NCBI GenBank assembly: GCA_034190875.2
Contig: CM067350.1
Span: 26,012,050-26,076,049, forward strand
Source: Urechis unicinctus
Taxonomy: Eukaryota > Annelida > Polychaeta > Xenopneusta > Urechidae
DNA length: 64,000 nucleotides
Direction of reading: 5' to 3'
Part shown: piece by piece, positions 22,096 to 34,080 of the stretch
How the letters are laid out: every line of letters starts with the position of its first letter
How positions within the stretch are numbered: position 1 is the first letter of the stretch
The notes under the pieces: model-generated
Told to the model about the DNA's origin: nothing
What the model saw: only the letters and a program-made list of their open reading frames with translations
Database searches by the model: none
Position numbers and translations under genes: made by a program

Positions 22096-22453
22096 AATGA
22101 AGCTCCCTGGAAATCTCGGTCTGAATCTAACTAACCCATCTGGATTCCTTATAAAGGGTCTCACAACAGCTTTGACATATTCCTCTGGTCACACTTGCTG
22201 CTATCTCCATTGCATCCATTGTCGTTGTTTCAGTATATAAATTTTCAAACAGCCTTGACATTTCTTCCATTGCCACACAATTAACTACATTTGGCAACAG
22301 CCTTGACATATTTTGCTTGTCAAATTTGTCGCAGCTATCGAAATTAAAGTTTGCATCTCACAATCAGTGTTTCTTGGCACAGCCTGTACATCTTTCTGGC
22401 CTGTTGTTGTTCAATATCTTCCGGGCGGACTCTTGATTTTTGTTACAGCAGAC

Positions 22454-23560
22454 ATGTCTGGAAAAGGTGTGAAACGGCTACCCGTGGCTGCTTCAACCGC
22501 CTCCACGTCAGTTACCACTCCACCCATCACCACACATCAGTTGTCGTCCCCACTTGCCCCAACGCAGCCAGATAATCCAGCAGACACAGTCAGCCAGCTC
22601 CTTTCACGGGTTGACCAGCTAGAATCAACAGTGGCTTCACTCACCAACATTGTGAGCGATATGGTGAAGACACAATCTGCTCAGGGCTCTTCTCAACCCC
22701 AAGCCCAGGTACCGTCATTGGCTCAGCCAGAGCAAATTAATGTGGACGACCCTCCTGTCGAAATTAACTATGGTGAGAACAATTTGTCCTTTCTGTCGGC
22801 CACCTCTCAGCGCCCTGTTCTACTCTCCAGTGGAGTCAGGGCTGGCCACCATCTACCAGACAAAATCAAAATAGCCACTAATAAGTACGTGGACTTTCAC
22901 AACATCGTTCACCCAGACGCTGACCAGTCATACTCCATGAGCCTGACCGGTCCCTCGGATGTGCCCGTACTAAATTTTGCCCCCAAAAAACGCAGCCCCC
23001 TAACGGAGACCGAGTGGTGTGCAGCATGGGACGACTTTCTTTCCATTTACTCAGAGGCACATCCACATGAACTGTCAGACCTTATCACCTATGGAAAGTC
23101 CATCAAAAACCTCATGACCCGCCAGCAAAATTGGCGTCTTCACGACGAGCAATTTAGGAAAGACCGGGAGCTAACCCTTTGCTCGTGGGCTTCGATGAGG
23201 CTCGGCTCCCAAATAACAGCTGCTCTCAACCCTCCTACCAATGCCCAAACCACTTCTTTTCGTCCCCAAAAAAACTTCTCCACTCTTGTCTCGAAAGGGT
23301 TCTGTTTTCGGTTCCATTCTGCAGGCTCCAGGTGCCCTTCACAAAACTGCACATTCAAACACACTTGCCCTAAATGTGCAAAACGCCACCCAATGTTCTT
23401 GTGCCAAGCCAACACCTTCAACACCGCCAAAACCAACTCCTACAAGCAGACAAACCCCTCACAGCCTCGAACTGCCCGGGGCCAAACAACAAATCCAATA
23501 ACCACCCCAGTAGACGCCAATAAATTAGCCCAACTGCTCCAGGGTTACTCAAAGCAGCAG
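22454..23560 (+). pseudogene. DIRS-like gag-type protein
   Basis: Begins MSGKGVKRLPVAAS, then a Ser/Thr/Pro-rich stretch, a coiled coil (VDQLESTVASLTNIVSDMVK), a conserved-looking body (EWCAAWDDFLSIYSEAHPH) and a Cys/His knuckle-like stretch (CPKCAKRHPMFLC). This layout fits gag-like first proteins of DIRS elements, which package the RNA. It lies in one open frame with the start of the RT. Fossil. Confidence 0.55.
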
Positions 23561-23639
23561 TTCATTGTCGATGGTTTCCGGAAAGGGTTCTTCATTCAAT
23601 TTTCAGGCAACAATAGCCCCCTTCTTTCAGACAACTCAC

Positions 23640-24902
23640 AATCAGCCATAATGCAACCGCATATTGTGCAAGAAAAAATACTCAATGAAAAGAATCTAGG
23701 TAGAATTCATGGCCCGTTTGTTACACCACCCTTTCCCAATTTCAAATCCTCTCCCCTCGCAATAAGAGAAAAGTCCCAACCAGGAAAGTTTAGGCTGTTA
23801 CATAACCTCTCTTACCCCCATGATAGCTCTTCAGTCAATTTCAATATCCCTAAATCTTCCTCCTCCACACATTACTTCTCCATCCAAGACGCCTTTGTCT
23901 TAATACAGCAGGCGGGGCCCAAACCTTACCTCGCAAAGTGTGACTTACTGGTTTTCATTGTGGGGGTTACTATTATGACAGATGCTTACCCATGGGATGC
24001 AGTAGCAGTTGTGCTATTTTTGAGGAGGTCTCTTCCGCCATCCTCTGGATTTTAGAAAATAAAAAGGGCATCCACAGCATAGTTAAAGTGCTAGACGACT
24101 TTCTGTTCGTTGCCCCCTCCCAAACACAGTGCCAGCGCATGTTAGACATTTTCACCCAACTATGATTCACATCGGGGTCCCCCTAGCTCCTCATAAAACT
24201 GTCAACCCTACCACCGTCCTCACATTCCTTGGAATAGAACTTGACACTATTGGCATGGAGGCCAGATTGCCATTCGACAAACTACACAAGTACTTAGGTC
24301 AAATTCAAGATGCAATTGAACTTAATAAAATCACCTTGCAACACCTCAAATCTCTCATGGGCATGCTTCAATTTGCATGTACAATCATTACCCCAGGAAG
24401 AGCATTCCTTAGGCGGCTGCACGACTTGACTATACACACACACAAACCCTTCCATTACATACGCTTAACTGCTGACACTAAAAAAGACCTTAGTACTTGG
24501 CTGCAATTTCTATCACATTTCAGCGGCAAAACTATCATGCGTCAGATACATTCTGCCGACTCCCCATCTCTCCACATGTTCTCTGACGCATCTAAATGGG
24601 GCTTTGCAGCCAATTAAGGTTCAAACTGGCTTCAAGGGGCCTGGCCGGCTTCATGGACCAATTTTGATATTACCGTTTTGGAGCTCTATCCTATCTTCCT
24701 TGTCATAAGTGTCTTTGCTGATAAAATTTGCAACTCCCATTTTATATTCTACTGTGACAACCAGACAGTCGTCCATATCCTCAATAAACAGACAGCCAAG
24801 CACCAGGTGGTTATGTCCATTATCCGCCCACTAGTACCTTCATACATGTTATTCAACGCTAATATTTACAGCTGGGTATACCTCACTTTTAGTAGTACCT
24901 AA
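23640..24902 (+). pseudogene. DIRS-like reverse transcriptase and RNase H
   Basis: RT motifs seen: the GRIHGPFVTPP lead-in, FRLLHNLSYP, the VLDDFLFVAP active-site region and FLGIELDTIGMEARLP. RNase H motifs follow: MFSDASKWGFA, LELYPI and FYCDNQTVVHILN. This order is the DIRS pol order. Fossil; broken. Confidence 0.65.
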
Positions 24903-25189
24903 TTTCACATCACCATGGGGGGTTTTGTCATCAATTTTAATAACTTTGGTGGGGGGTTTTACAATAGTTTTCAACAAATAACTTGTATTAATATGTCTGT
25001 TGTTAAGCATGCTTCATAACATCCTATTTGTATATTGTACACATTTACTGTTTAGTTGCACTGCATTATTTTATCTGAAATTTGTACTTCATGAAACTTT
25101 AGCTGTTTTAATTAAATAAACATCTTATTAAACCCAAAATATGTCTTGATGATTGGTTCACAAAAATACATATATATATATATATTATT

Positions 25190-26157
25190 TTTTTTTCTCC
25201 AGCCTAGGTTTTTCGGGCTTTTCTCCGGAACGGTTGGACATATCAACATGAAATTTTTGGGAATGATGGATCAAGTTGGGACACAACTGCCGATCCAGTT
25301 TGACGCGCATGCGCAGTGTTGGAGGCTTATGGGATCGATTTTTCGTCGATTTTTTCCTCCCATTTTCTGTAACTAACTCCTCCATAACTACTGTAGTTAC
25401 GAACATATGAATTATATGGTTGTAACAAGCAATTATCGTAGCATGGAATAGATGAACAAAATACTTGTTTTCACCTTTTGTACTTTGTATAATGACATGT
25501 ATTTTAGAGTACCTATCGCGATTTTTGCTACGAGTTCTCTCCTCGCTGATATCTCTGAAACGGCTGTATTTACGCACATGAAATTTTGTCAGTATTTAGA
25601 ACTTGGCCTCGTGAAAATGATTGTAACAGTATTTTTAGCATTCACAGTAACAAAAAACAGTAAAAAGGACGTTTAGTTTCAAGGTTTTCTGCTGCAGCAG
25701 CTTAGCGGTAGGCTACCAGCAGGTGCTGTTTAAGTAGGCCAAACCTTACGTAATCGACCAGAGGCCTTGGCTGGGTTTGCATTGACTTGGGTAGGGGGTC
25801 ATGTCAAAACAGGCCAAACCTTACGTAATCGACCAGTGACATTTATCACTTTCGTCGGCTCAATATTGACTTGGCAAAGGGGTCATGTCAAAACATCTAA
25901 GCGGCAGCTTATAATAGTGCGTGTTACCAGCTCTTCTCGGTCCGTGTATATACTGTCTTTTTGTCTCAGCGACAGTGTGCACTGGATGTCCCCGTGCAAT
26001 CAAAGCGGGTATATATACACAAACGCACATGCACGCACACATATATATATGTATACACACAGGCGCTCGGTTTTCGATGCCAAGCTTCCGAGCGCCGAGC
26101 CGCTATCTATAAATAGCAAATATATGTGTATATTTATAAGTGTGTGTGTTTATATAC

Positions 26158-26159
<2 letters not shown>
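25190..26159 (+). repeat. Foldback family: half copy (unit B minus arm plus unit A)
   Basis: 25190-25690 repeats 2385-2885 and 25690-26159 repeats 2886-3350 in the same order, ending in TA repeats. Short open frames here are shared with the first copy by DNA identity and have no protein features. Confidence 0.85.
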
Positions 26160-26234
<75 letters not shown>

Positions 26235-26298
26235 TATATGCATATTTTATATATATAAATATGCATATATATGTTTATATAGATATATATATGCATAC

Positions 26299-26375
<77 letters not shown>

Positions 26376-26406
26376 TACATATATACATATATATATAAAT
26401 AAATAA

Positions 26407-26460
<54 letters not shown>

Positions 26461-26500
26461 ATATATATACATATATATGTATATATACATATATACATAT
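26160..26500. repeat. (TA)n microsatellite complex
   Basis: Three long TA runs separated by TATGCATA and AATAAATAAAACATA interruptions. It can fold on itself. Confidence 0.95.
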
Positions 26501-26585
26501 ATTTATATTTTACATTTACACATAAGAACACAAAATACAATGCAATCAAGATAATGGTGGACTTAAATTCACATTACATTACTTT

Positions 26586-28734
26586 TTACATACTGCCCAA
26601 ATTGGGCGCCCTTTTCATATTTACACACTTCAGGTGGTACCATTCCACCTTGCAGTGTTCACCATCACAAGCAACCATTTTGCCATAGTCTTCGCCATAA
26701 CCACAGAAACACCATAAAGGGTCTGAATTTGCTGGTGTTATGTCTGTAGGGACACTTGGCGATGGCGCTTGCTCAGTTGCCAGGTGAGGAAGAGTGTTCG
26801 GAGGCTGAGCTGGTGGACAGTGTGCAAATTTTCCTGTGCGAATGAGCGATTTTGTCATTACTTTAGAATAATTTGGATGAAGTGCTCCTTCAGTTATGGG
26901 AGAGAGCTGGTCATGAATTGCGGATCTTTGGCAACATATTCTATGTGTATCCCTCTGGGGGTCAGCATACAAAATGACAAAATGAAGCTGTGGGATGAAA
27001 ATTGAGTGTGCCTTGAACCTGACTGTAATAATGGTGGTTCTTACAAAGACACGGTTGACAGAGTGGGGTGCTTGTAGTGTGCTGACCGTGATACGAAACA
27101 CTTTGACATGGCTCAGCTTCCTGGCTGCTGTATGGGCATTTCACCTCCATAACACCTGTGCCGTGGCAATTGCAGCTGACTTCTGCATCAGGGGATGCCC
27201 CTAAAAAGGGGAACTGTGGATCAAAAACAAGACCAGAGGGCCGGACCTGGAAGTCTTGATGCTCCTTAGTCATTATGTCTTCGTACTGTTCCAAAGAAAC
27301 GCCTTCTTTCTCAATCCCCCATTTAATAGCATCAGCATTACATTCAGGTCCATAGCCCATAATCTGATTCAACAGACTTTGGCTAGGTTTTTCAAGGGAT
27401 GTTTTCAATAGGCGGCCAAAGTTTGACGCTGTCAGTCGACCACAACGTTGTTCTTTCCATGCAAGACATCTGCTTTGTTTCCTTGTTGCCTTTTCAAGGT
27501 TTTGAAGTTTGGTGATCAGTTAGCTGCATGTCCTCCATAACAGCTAGTTTTGCACATTGAAACTGACTATGGTCCATTTCAGTATACTTGTTAGCGTAAT
27601 AGCATGTCAGAGGTGGAGGAAGGTTGAAGTTGGGAGGCTTCGCAGGGTGTGTTATGGTGAAGATGGCAGCATCTGGTATTATGGCTCTTAACTTGGCAAG
27701 GAATGGTGTGGGGTCTTCGATGATGTCATCTATTTGGTGGTTTCTTTTTCTTTTCTTAGGGGCTGCAGTGTTTACATCATACTTAGGTTTGTGAAACTCT
27801 ATGTTGGCTACAGTTTCCGGAAGTACCTGCATGTCGAATAAAAAAGCTGAGTTCTGTGACAGAATAGACCAACATAAAACATAAATGACCATGAAATTAA
27901 AACCAATGATAAGTAAAAACATACCATATATATACAAATATATATACACATACCTTCTTTAAGCTAGTCGAGTTCCACTCATAAGGCAATGAGGTGCAAT
28001 AAGATGCCTCAAGAGCTCTTAACTTGTCGTCAACTTTAAACAATATAGTTGCGATATGGGAACAAGCTTCACCCAGACTGTGCAACACAAAAGTAAAGAA
28101 CAGAGCTCAAATGTCTAACATGAATGTCCATACAAAGTTTGCATTGTGTTACATTTTAAACTTGCATATCCAGCAGATAAGAAAACATTTGGGTTTGAAA
28201 ACTAAAGGAAGTAAACTAACACAAGAATTTTCCTTATGCTCTGATACTTCACATGCATCTTCATTATGATATTATTATATTATTATCATTATTATTACTA
28301 ATATAAATTAAGCACACATACCCAGCCATGCATGTGCAGTGTCCAGATAAAACTGTGCCATCATTCCTTAAAGCAACCCACGCTTTGTGGTCCTTCTCTG
28401 ATGTGGCTTGGCTTCGCTTGACTGTACCCCTGATGACCCATGTCTGTTTGACGGTGGTAACATGGCTGTACCCAACCGGACTGCAGATAGTTGTAAGCAT
28501 CCAACGATTTGTAGGCTTTTAACTTCTGATGGGTGAAAACACCCGGAGTTTCGATCAGGTAACAATAAATATGGCCAAAGTTACCGCTGGCCAGTCCTGC
28601 ACGGATGCCGTCCACAGTTCAGTGTTCCAGAGAAATGGATCATCTTTTTCAACGGAATTAAAACCAACCGTCTCAAGTTTTACTCGATATCTTGTCTTCA
28701 TACTTCCCTCAAGCTGATTGAAATAATCAGACAT
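26586..28734 (-). pseudogene. SWIM zinc finger - YqaJ-type nuclease - PHD finger gene
   Basis: Three minus-strand exons are visible. Exon 1 (28734-28322) starts MSDYFNQLEGSMKTR, has KAYKSLDAYNYLQSGWV and ends CTCMAG at a GTATGT donor. Exon 2 (28077-27954) continues LGEACSHIA, completing a SWIM finger CxC-x6-CxH across the intron. Exon 3 (from 27826) has an NLS-like KKRKR, then WKEQR..RLTASNFG, LGASPDA, MEVKCP and YYSQVQ, the Asp, Glu-x-Lys and Gln landmarks of a YqaJ/PD-(D/E)xK exonuclease, and ends in CFCGYG..CKVEWYHLKCV, a PHD finger lacking its last Cys pair. About four one-base frame changes occur. YqaJ nucleases are the second protein of ISL2EU transposons, so this is probably transposon-derived; a decayed host relative is the alternative. 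Confidence 0.7.
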
Positions 28735-28871
28735 CTTGGAAAGTTCAAAACATGTGATAATTCGTACGAAAACAGTGGAAACTTTCAGCTTTCGATATCA
28801 CGTCCGCTCAATACACAAATGTTTTTGCCTCCGAGAATCAGAGCGATTTCGCGCATGCGCTCAGCGCACCA

Positions 28872-28910
28872 CTTCGCGGAGCCAATACACCAAATATAGG
28901 CTCCGCGAAG
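28872..28910. promoter_or_regulatory. 12-bp inverted repeat upstream of the nuclease gene
   Basis: CTTCGCGGAGCC and GGCTCCGCGAAG with a 15-base loop, about 140 bases upstream of the ATG at 28734. GCGCATGCGC, an NRF-1-like palindrome, lies at 28851-28860. It could be a promoter element or a transposon end; neither is shown. Confidence 0.4.
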
Positions 28911-28977
28911 CAGGTCCCAAACGATCTATATATGTGTATATTTATAAGTGTGTGTGTGTTTATATATATATATATAT

Positions 28978-29555
28978 TATCACAGCCCTCTATCACAGCC
29001 AGACCCTCATACATTTCACAAGACTCTCAGGACCTCTAAATTCACGTCATATACACTAATCCCTTTGAAACAAACAGAACTTATTTCGATCTAGCCATAG
29101 CCCTCACACAATTAACATTCCAAGCTATCAACTTCAAACCCTTTTACTCCCGAAACGTATCAGAATTATAGGTAATTAACACCAGGCCCTTTGATCTCAA
29201 CTTTAAACCTTATCAATATTCAACCTTAATCCCTTTCATGTTTAGTCAGTAATTGCGGCAATGTCCAGTGCGGGCAGATGCCAGTGGGCATCCAATCAGA
29301 ATGCGCCACCTATGTCCAGCCCACATTTTGCTCTATAAATACAACGACAAACCTCATATATCAGACTCGGAAATATATATCGTACGCATCTACAACTTCG
29401 AACATCTCAACATCACAGTTGTAGTAAAGACCATCCAAACATCCCCAGAGCGTGCCGATCTACAACTTCGTAAATAAAGGATTACATCTACAGTTCGCCG
29501 TATCAATTACTCGCTACACCTCTCGCAAGCCATCGTCGAATCCCCGACGGTCACA
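28978..29555 (+). repeat. 5' LTR
   Basis: Runs from TATCACAGCC to CCCGACGGTCACA. It contains a TATA box (TATAAAT, 29334-29340) and an AATAAA signal at 29473-29478. A primer-binding-type sequence TTGGTGGAGAACCCGG follows directly. Confidence 0.85.
29334..29340 (+). promoter_or_regulatory. TATA box of the 5' LTR
   Basis: CTCTATAAATACAAC, repeated at the equivalent place in the 3' LTR (32966-32972). It would set the start of the element's RNA some 30 bases downstream. Confidence 0.6.
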
Positions 29556-29604
29556 GTTGGTGGAGAACCCGGTTTCAGACCTCCTTTAGGCTGGTCAGCT
29601 TTTA

Positions 29605-30345
29605 ATGCCAAATACCCGTCTACAAGCGCGAACTGATCACCAATCTACTATGGCATATTTTCACGCCATACTTCCTCCTCGATTTGCTAAAGGACACGCA
29701 GGTGAGTGGTTTGACACTTTGAAACTGCACGCTAGAGCAAGTAAGTGGGACGAAGGACAAAAACTGGGATTTATCCCGTGTTTACTGGATGACCCTGCTA
29801 GATCCTGGTATCACACCCTACCTGATTCCGTTAAAACGGACTTACCAAAACTGGAGGACGCTTTCAAGAGTCGTTTTGACTCTATCGACGGCCTAAGACA
29901 CACTTACATCAGACGTTTTAACAACCGTCAGTTACAGCGAGGTGAGACATTGGACGACTACCTCGATGACATCAAAAAGATGGGAAAACTTTTGGGTCGT
30001 TCAGACCAAGACGTACTGGACACTTTCATCTGCGGCCTACCGGATCACATTGAACCTTTAGTGCTTCAACACGACCCCCAGAGCATAGACATTGCATTAA
30101 GGCACACTCGCTTGTGTGTCTCGGGCTCCGCAAACCATTCCAACAGTGCTGAACAACCGTCACCTACCACAAAGGAACCCCAACTCATCAGTTTGGTGGA
30201 AACGCTGATTAACAAAATCGAACTGTTAGGAACCAACATAGCAGCTACCGAAATGAGAGAGCATGCCAACTCAACGGAACCACCACAACTCAGCAAAGTA
30301 TGCGCAGTACAACGGTCAGTCAGTTTATTGAAGCAGGTGTGGTAG
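29605..30345 (+). CDS. LTR element gag (capsid-type) protein
   Basis: Open from MPNTRLQAR at 29605. The core (GHAGEWFDTLKLHARASKW, PARSWYHTLP, LEDAFKSRF, RGETLDDYLDDI, FICGLPDHI) is the Retrotrans_gag pattern of Ty3/Gypsy-like elements, which forms the particle around the element's RNA. A zinc-knuckle-like stretch lies just downstream. Fossil part; no claim that it is active. Confidence 0.7.
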   Translation: MPNTRLQARTDHQSTMAYFHAILPPRFAKGHAGEWFDTLKLHARASKWDEGQKLGFIPCLLDDPARSWYHTLPDSVKTDLPKLEDAFKSRFDSIDGLRHTYIRRFNNRQLQRGETLDDYLDDIKKMGKLLGRSDQDVLDTFICGLPDHIEPLVLQHDPQSIDIALRHTRLCVSGSANHSNSAEQPSPTTKEPQLISLVETLINKIELLGTNIAATEMREHANSTEPPQLSKVCAVQRSVSLLKQVW

Positions 30346-31340
30346 TAGAAATCACAAGACACATCAATGTTCACACATTACACCCATTTGTCATTTTTTG
30401 TAAGCGTACTGGGCATATCAAAAGAGCATGCCGCAGCAAGCGATTTTCGCGCCGATCACCCTCCCACCCTTTCCCAATTAGCTTCTCACATACCGGACCA
30501 CTTGATTGAAAAATTTCATATAAAACGGACAAATCAAGGTAGAATAAGAAAGCACAAAAAGTGAATAAAACCAAAGGTTACTACAGTTCATCCAGAAGCT
30601 CGCCGTTATGATAATTATTGATCTTGAACATTATGGATTACAATTACTGGCATTGTCAGGATCGTTTGATAGTTGTATTTGCACTCTTGTCTTGTTTTGT
30701 TTTCTTCCCGTCTATCTAGTCATTTTAACAACCGATATTGATTTTTTTTTATTAAACTCTTTTGAACGAAATTCTGTCGACACCTTTAGAGCCAAACCAT
30801 AAAATGTCGGTATTGTAAATCGGCTGGAGATAGGATAAACATATATATATACTGGATAGCAGTACACAATCGATATACGGTTTTTTTCATTGCAGGTTCC
30901 CTCACAAAACTAATTTCTACGACGCTCGTGAATCATTCAAGATGCGTGTAAAGTAACTGTAGAAATTTCTAATATGATACCGGACGTAAAGCACACGGTG
31001 ATAATTAAGAAACGCAGAGCCAATATTAAGTTTATTGGTGATTTGTCTAGCTCCCTATTCGGGACAGCTATGTTAAAGATGTTAAAACAATATGTCAATG
31101 CCATGGTTAAAGTGTCAAACAGACTGACACTTGCGTTTGAAACGCATGAGTTCCTACATGTCGCTTGTTAAACAGTAGGTTAGACAATGCCCTCACTCAA
31201 ATACAGCGAATCATGATGAGCTAACCAAATTGGCTAAGGGAATCGAGAGTATTATCCATTATGTTCAAGGGAATTGTTATCAATAACCAATTTACCAATA
31301 ATCAATAACCAATTTATTATAATCCAGAAGCCCCATAGCC
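30346..31340. other. LTR element interior, unassigned
   Basis: Mixed AT-rich DNA between gag and the nested MITE. I see no reverse transcriptase, protease or integrase motifs. Confidence 0.5.
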
Positions 31341-31626
31341 CGGGGGGGGGGGGGGGGCACTTGGCCTTATTCTGGATAGGGGTGTGCCGCGGGACCTCGA
31401 AAACCCGTACCCGTCGTACAAGGTCAAAATGGCCAAAAGCATACCCCGTCGTACAAGGTATTATGCGAATGTATAACCCCTCGTACAGATTGAAGCTCAA
31501 AAACATACCCCGTCGTACAAGTTTGAGGCCAAAAAACCCGTCGTACAAGTCAAGAGGCCGAAAAAACATACCCCGTCGCGCGGCACATATGTACTACCTC
31601 TATACCATTAAGTGCCCCCCCCGGGC
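31341..31626 (+). mobile_element. G/C-tract MITE, copy 4, nested in the LTR element
   Basis: CCCGGGGGG..GCACTTGGCC to TTAAGTGCCCCCCCCGGG, with five GTCGTACAAG-type words inside. It is almost identical to copy 1 in inverted orientation, so the family has moved recently. Confidence 0.8.
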
Positions 31627-32596
31627 CCCATAGCCCCATCCTCTACCCCCTGCTCGAAAAAGCGCGCCGACACTAATAGCACCTTGTAGCGGCATACTGT
31701 CTTGAACGATGCTCTGGTTTGCCCAAGTATAGGCTGAATCTCTTTACATTAACAAAGTAATTGTATGTTTATTATAAAATTACTGTTTACTTTAATGCAA
31801 CTTAACTTTGATTTCATATATTTTGAATGTATAATATTGTAATTATATCAAATAAGATGTTAGGAAAAAAAATGCTGTTTAATGTAACTAAGTTTAGCAT
31901 GTTTATAGGTATGTAAACATGTCATCGTCTAGATAGTTTTTTTATACCCTATTACATCTGTAATTTTTCATTCATGTACAATACAAAACGAAAATGATTG
32001 ACCTAAATACCGCGCATGCGTTGCCACCATCGAATTATAATTAGGACGCAGGATCCCCTAATTTCATTATCTCAAATGATTAAATCCTTGAAGAACATTT
32101 GAAACATCATTAAGGACTCGAACATTTAAAGTTTCAAGTAATTGAGCCATTTTTGTTTGTGTGGTTCAAATCGCATATATTTAACTTGTTGAAATTCTAC
32201 ATCGTTGCATATGTATATAAATTTTTGTCTTCATAATGTTTTGCTTGATCAGTTGTCACTGTAACTGTCTTATTGTCACTGTTTTATTTACTTGTAGATA
32301 ATTTAGAATATTATTGTAAATAATGCATATTGTATTTTGGTCAATTGATTGACATTGTGTTTGAATCATAACTCTCTTATCTTAAAAGTATTATTTACTA
32401 AATAATTCAAAATATTATTATCATAGATTATACATATTGTACTTGGTATTGATTTGTGATTATTATTTTGTTTGTGTTCTGGTATTGTTCTGTGATTATT
32501 TTTATGTATACAATATTGTCTTTGATTGGCAAGCTCAAACACAACATACACATGCATATCTAGTTTTTAACACAAGGACACGGAGTGTCCTTTTTC
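31627..32596. other. LTR element interior, unassigned AT-rich
   Basis: Very AT-rich with many TTGT/TTATT words. No coding region is recognised. Confidence 0.5.
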
Positions 32597-32606
32597 AAAG
32601 AAGAGG
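32597..32606 (+). promoter_or_regulatory. Polypurine tract before the 3' LTR
   Basis: AAAGAAGAGG just upstream of the LTR start, the expected place for the plus-strand primer. Confidence 0.5.
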
Positions 32607-32610
32607 CATA

Positions 32611-33183
32611 TATCACAGCCCTCTATCACAGCCAGACCCTCATACATTTCACAAGACTCTCAGGACCTCTAAATTCACGTCATATACACTAATCCCTTTG
32701 AAACAAACAGAACTTATTTCGATCTAGCCATAGCCCTCACACAATTAACATTCCAAGCTATCAACTTCAAACCCTTTTACTCCCGAAACGTATCAGAATT
32801 ATAGGTAATTAACACCAGGCCCTTTGATCTCAACTTAAACCTTATCAATATTCAACCTTAATCCCTTTCATGTTTAGTCAGTAATTGCGGCAATGTCCAG
32901 TGCGGGCAGATGCCAGTGGGCATCCAATCAGAATGCGCCACCTATGTCCAGCCCACATTTTGCTCTATAAATACAACGACAAACCTCATATATCAGACTC
33001 GGAAATATATATCGTACGCATCTACAACTTCGAACATCTCAACATCACAGTTGTAGTAAAGACCATCCAAACATCCCCAGAGCGTGCCGATCAACAACTT
33101 CGTAAATAAAGATTACATCTACAGTTCGCCGTATCAATTACGCGCTACACCTCTCGCAAGCCATCGTCGAATCCCCGACGGTT

Positions 33184-33186
<3 letters not shown>
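32611..33186 (+). repeat. 3' LTR
   Basis: Repeats 28978-29555 with about six differences. Confidence 0.85.
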
Positions 33187-33223
<37 letters not shown>

Positions 33224-33228
33224 TATAT

Positions 33229-33297
<69 letters not shown>

Positions 33298-33351
33298 TAC
33301 ATACATATTTATACATATATATGTATATACATAAATATACATATATGCATA

Positions 33352-33432
<81 letters not shown>
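33187..33432. repeat. (TA)n microsatellite
   Basis: Two long TA runs separated by a TACATA/TATGCATAAACA stretch. It is the right flank of the LTR element. Confidence 0.95.
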
Positions 33433-33438
<6 letters not shown>

Positions 33439-34080
33439 TTTTTATCATTTCATTTGATAAATAGTATAATTGTGATATATTAATTACTCGATCAACTTCA
33501 CTAACCCTTCCAGTAGTAATGGCTGTATTTTGTGAAGGAGTCGAGTGACAGCAATGTTTCGGTAAACATTTTAATTTTATTTTATAAATTATTCTCAAGT
33601 AGCACATTGCGTAAATCATGGGTCAAAAACACATACATAAAATATTCGGTATTATATAATAGAATACAGATTAATCCCTGAGTGCATGTACAGTACAAAT
33701 CAATTATCAGTATTACAATGAGGCAGATAATGATTACTAGTATAGTAACGTTATGACTGTTTGACAGGTATAGGTATATGTACGATGTTGATACAATAAG
33801 TGAGATGGATAACTATGATATGTCTATGACAGGTTACACAACGCAGGATAAAGCTACTTCAATTGGTCATGGTCATGATAGGATTAATTGATATACCTAT
33901 ACATGTACAGACATACATATTACACAGCGAGTGATAAATGACAAAACTAGAGGAAAGCATGTACAAAAGGTGGGATGACATTGAAAACGACAAAGTCAGA
34001 GACTGAGGCTCTGACTGACATCCCACAAGACAGAAATACAAATGGCAAAGAATATTCACTAGCAAGAAAGAAAAGCTGAC
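33433..34080. other. Unassigned AT-rich stretch
   Basis: No exon or shared repeat seen. Confidence 0.5.

Larger units (their letters stand above)
22110..24902 (+). mobile_element. DIRS-like retrotransposon (fossil, broken)
   Basis: Parts in order: a leader with the word CAGCCTTGACAT repeated three to four times, a gag-like protein, a reverse transcriptase of the DIRS type and an RNase H region. The RT wording (HGPFVTPPFPNFKSSPL, GKFRLLHNLSYP..SSVN) is that of the tyrosine-recombinase retrotransposon group. I did not recognise a tyrosine recombinase or the split end repeats. Broken, with about half a dozen interruptions. It abuts the right bracketing repeat of the Polinton-type element. Confidence 0.7.
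28978..33186 (+). mobile_element. LTR retrotransposon (Gypsy-like gag), fossil, young
   Basis: Two direct LTRs of about 577 bases differ at only about six sites, roughly 99 percent identity, so the insertion is recent. The interior begins with a gag gene; the rest of the interior is not recognisable as pol and carries a nested G/C-tract MITE. Both flanks are TA repeats, the left one being the end of a foldback-family tail, so it sits inside a (TA)n tract and the target duplication cannot be read uniquely. It is not a whole element. Confidence 0.8.

Noticed and set aside
24129-24617. Separate host gene
   Set aside because: Its wording is RNase H and connection sequence of the DIRS-like element.
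26126-26549. Tyr-Ile repeat proteins
   Set aside because: Translation of (TA)n.
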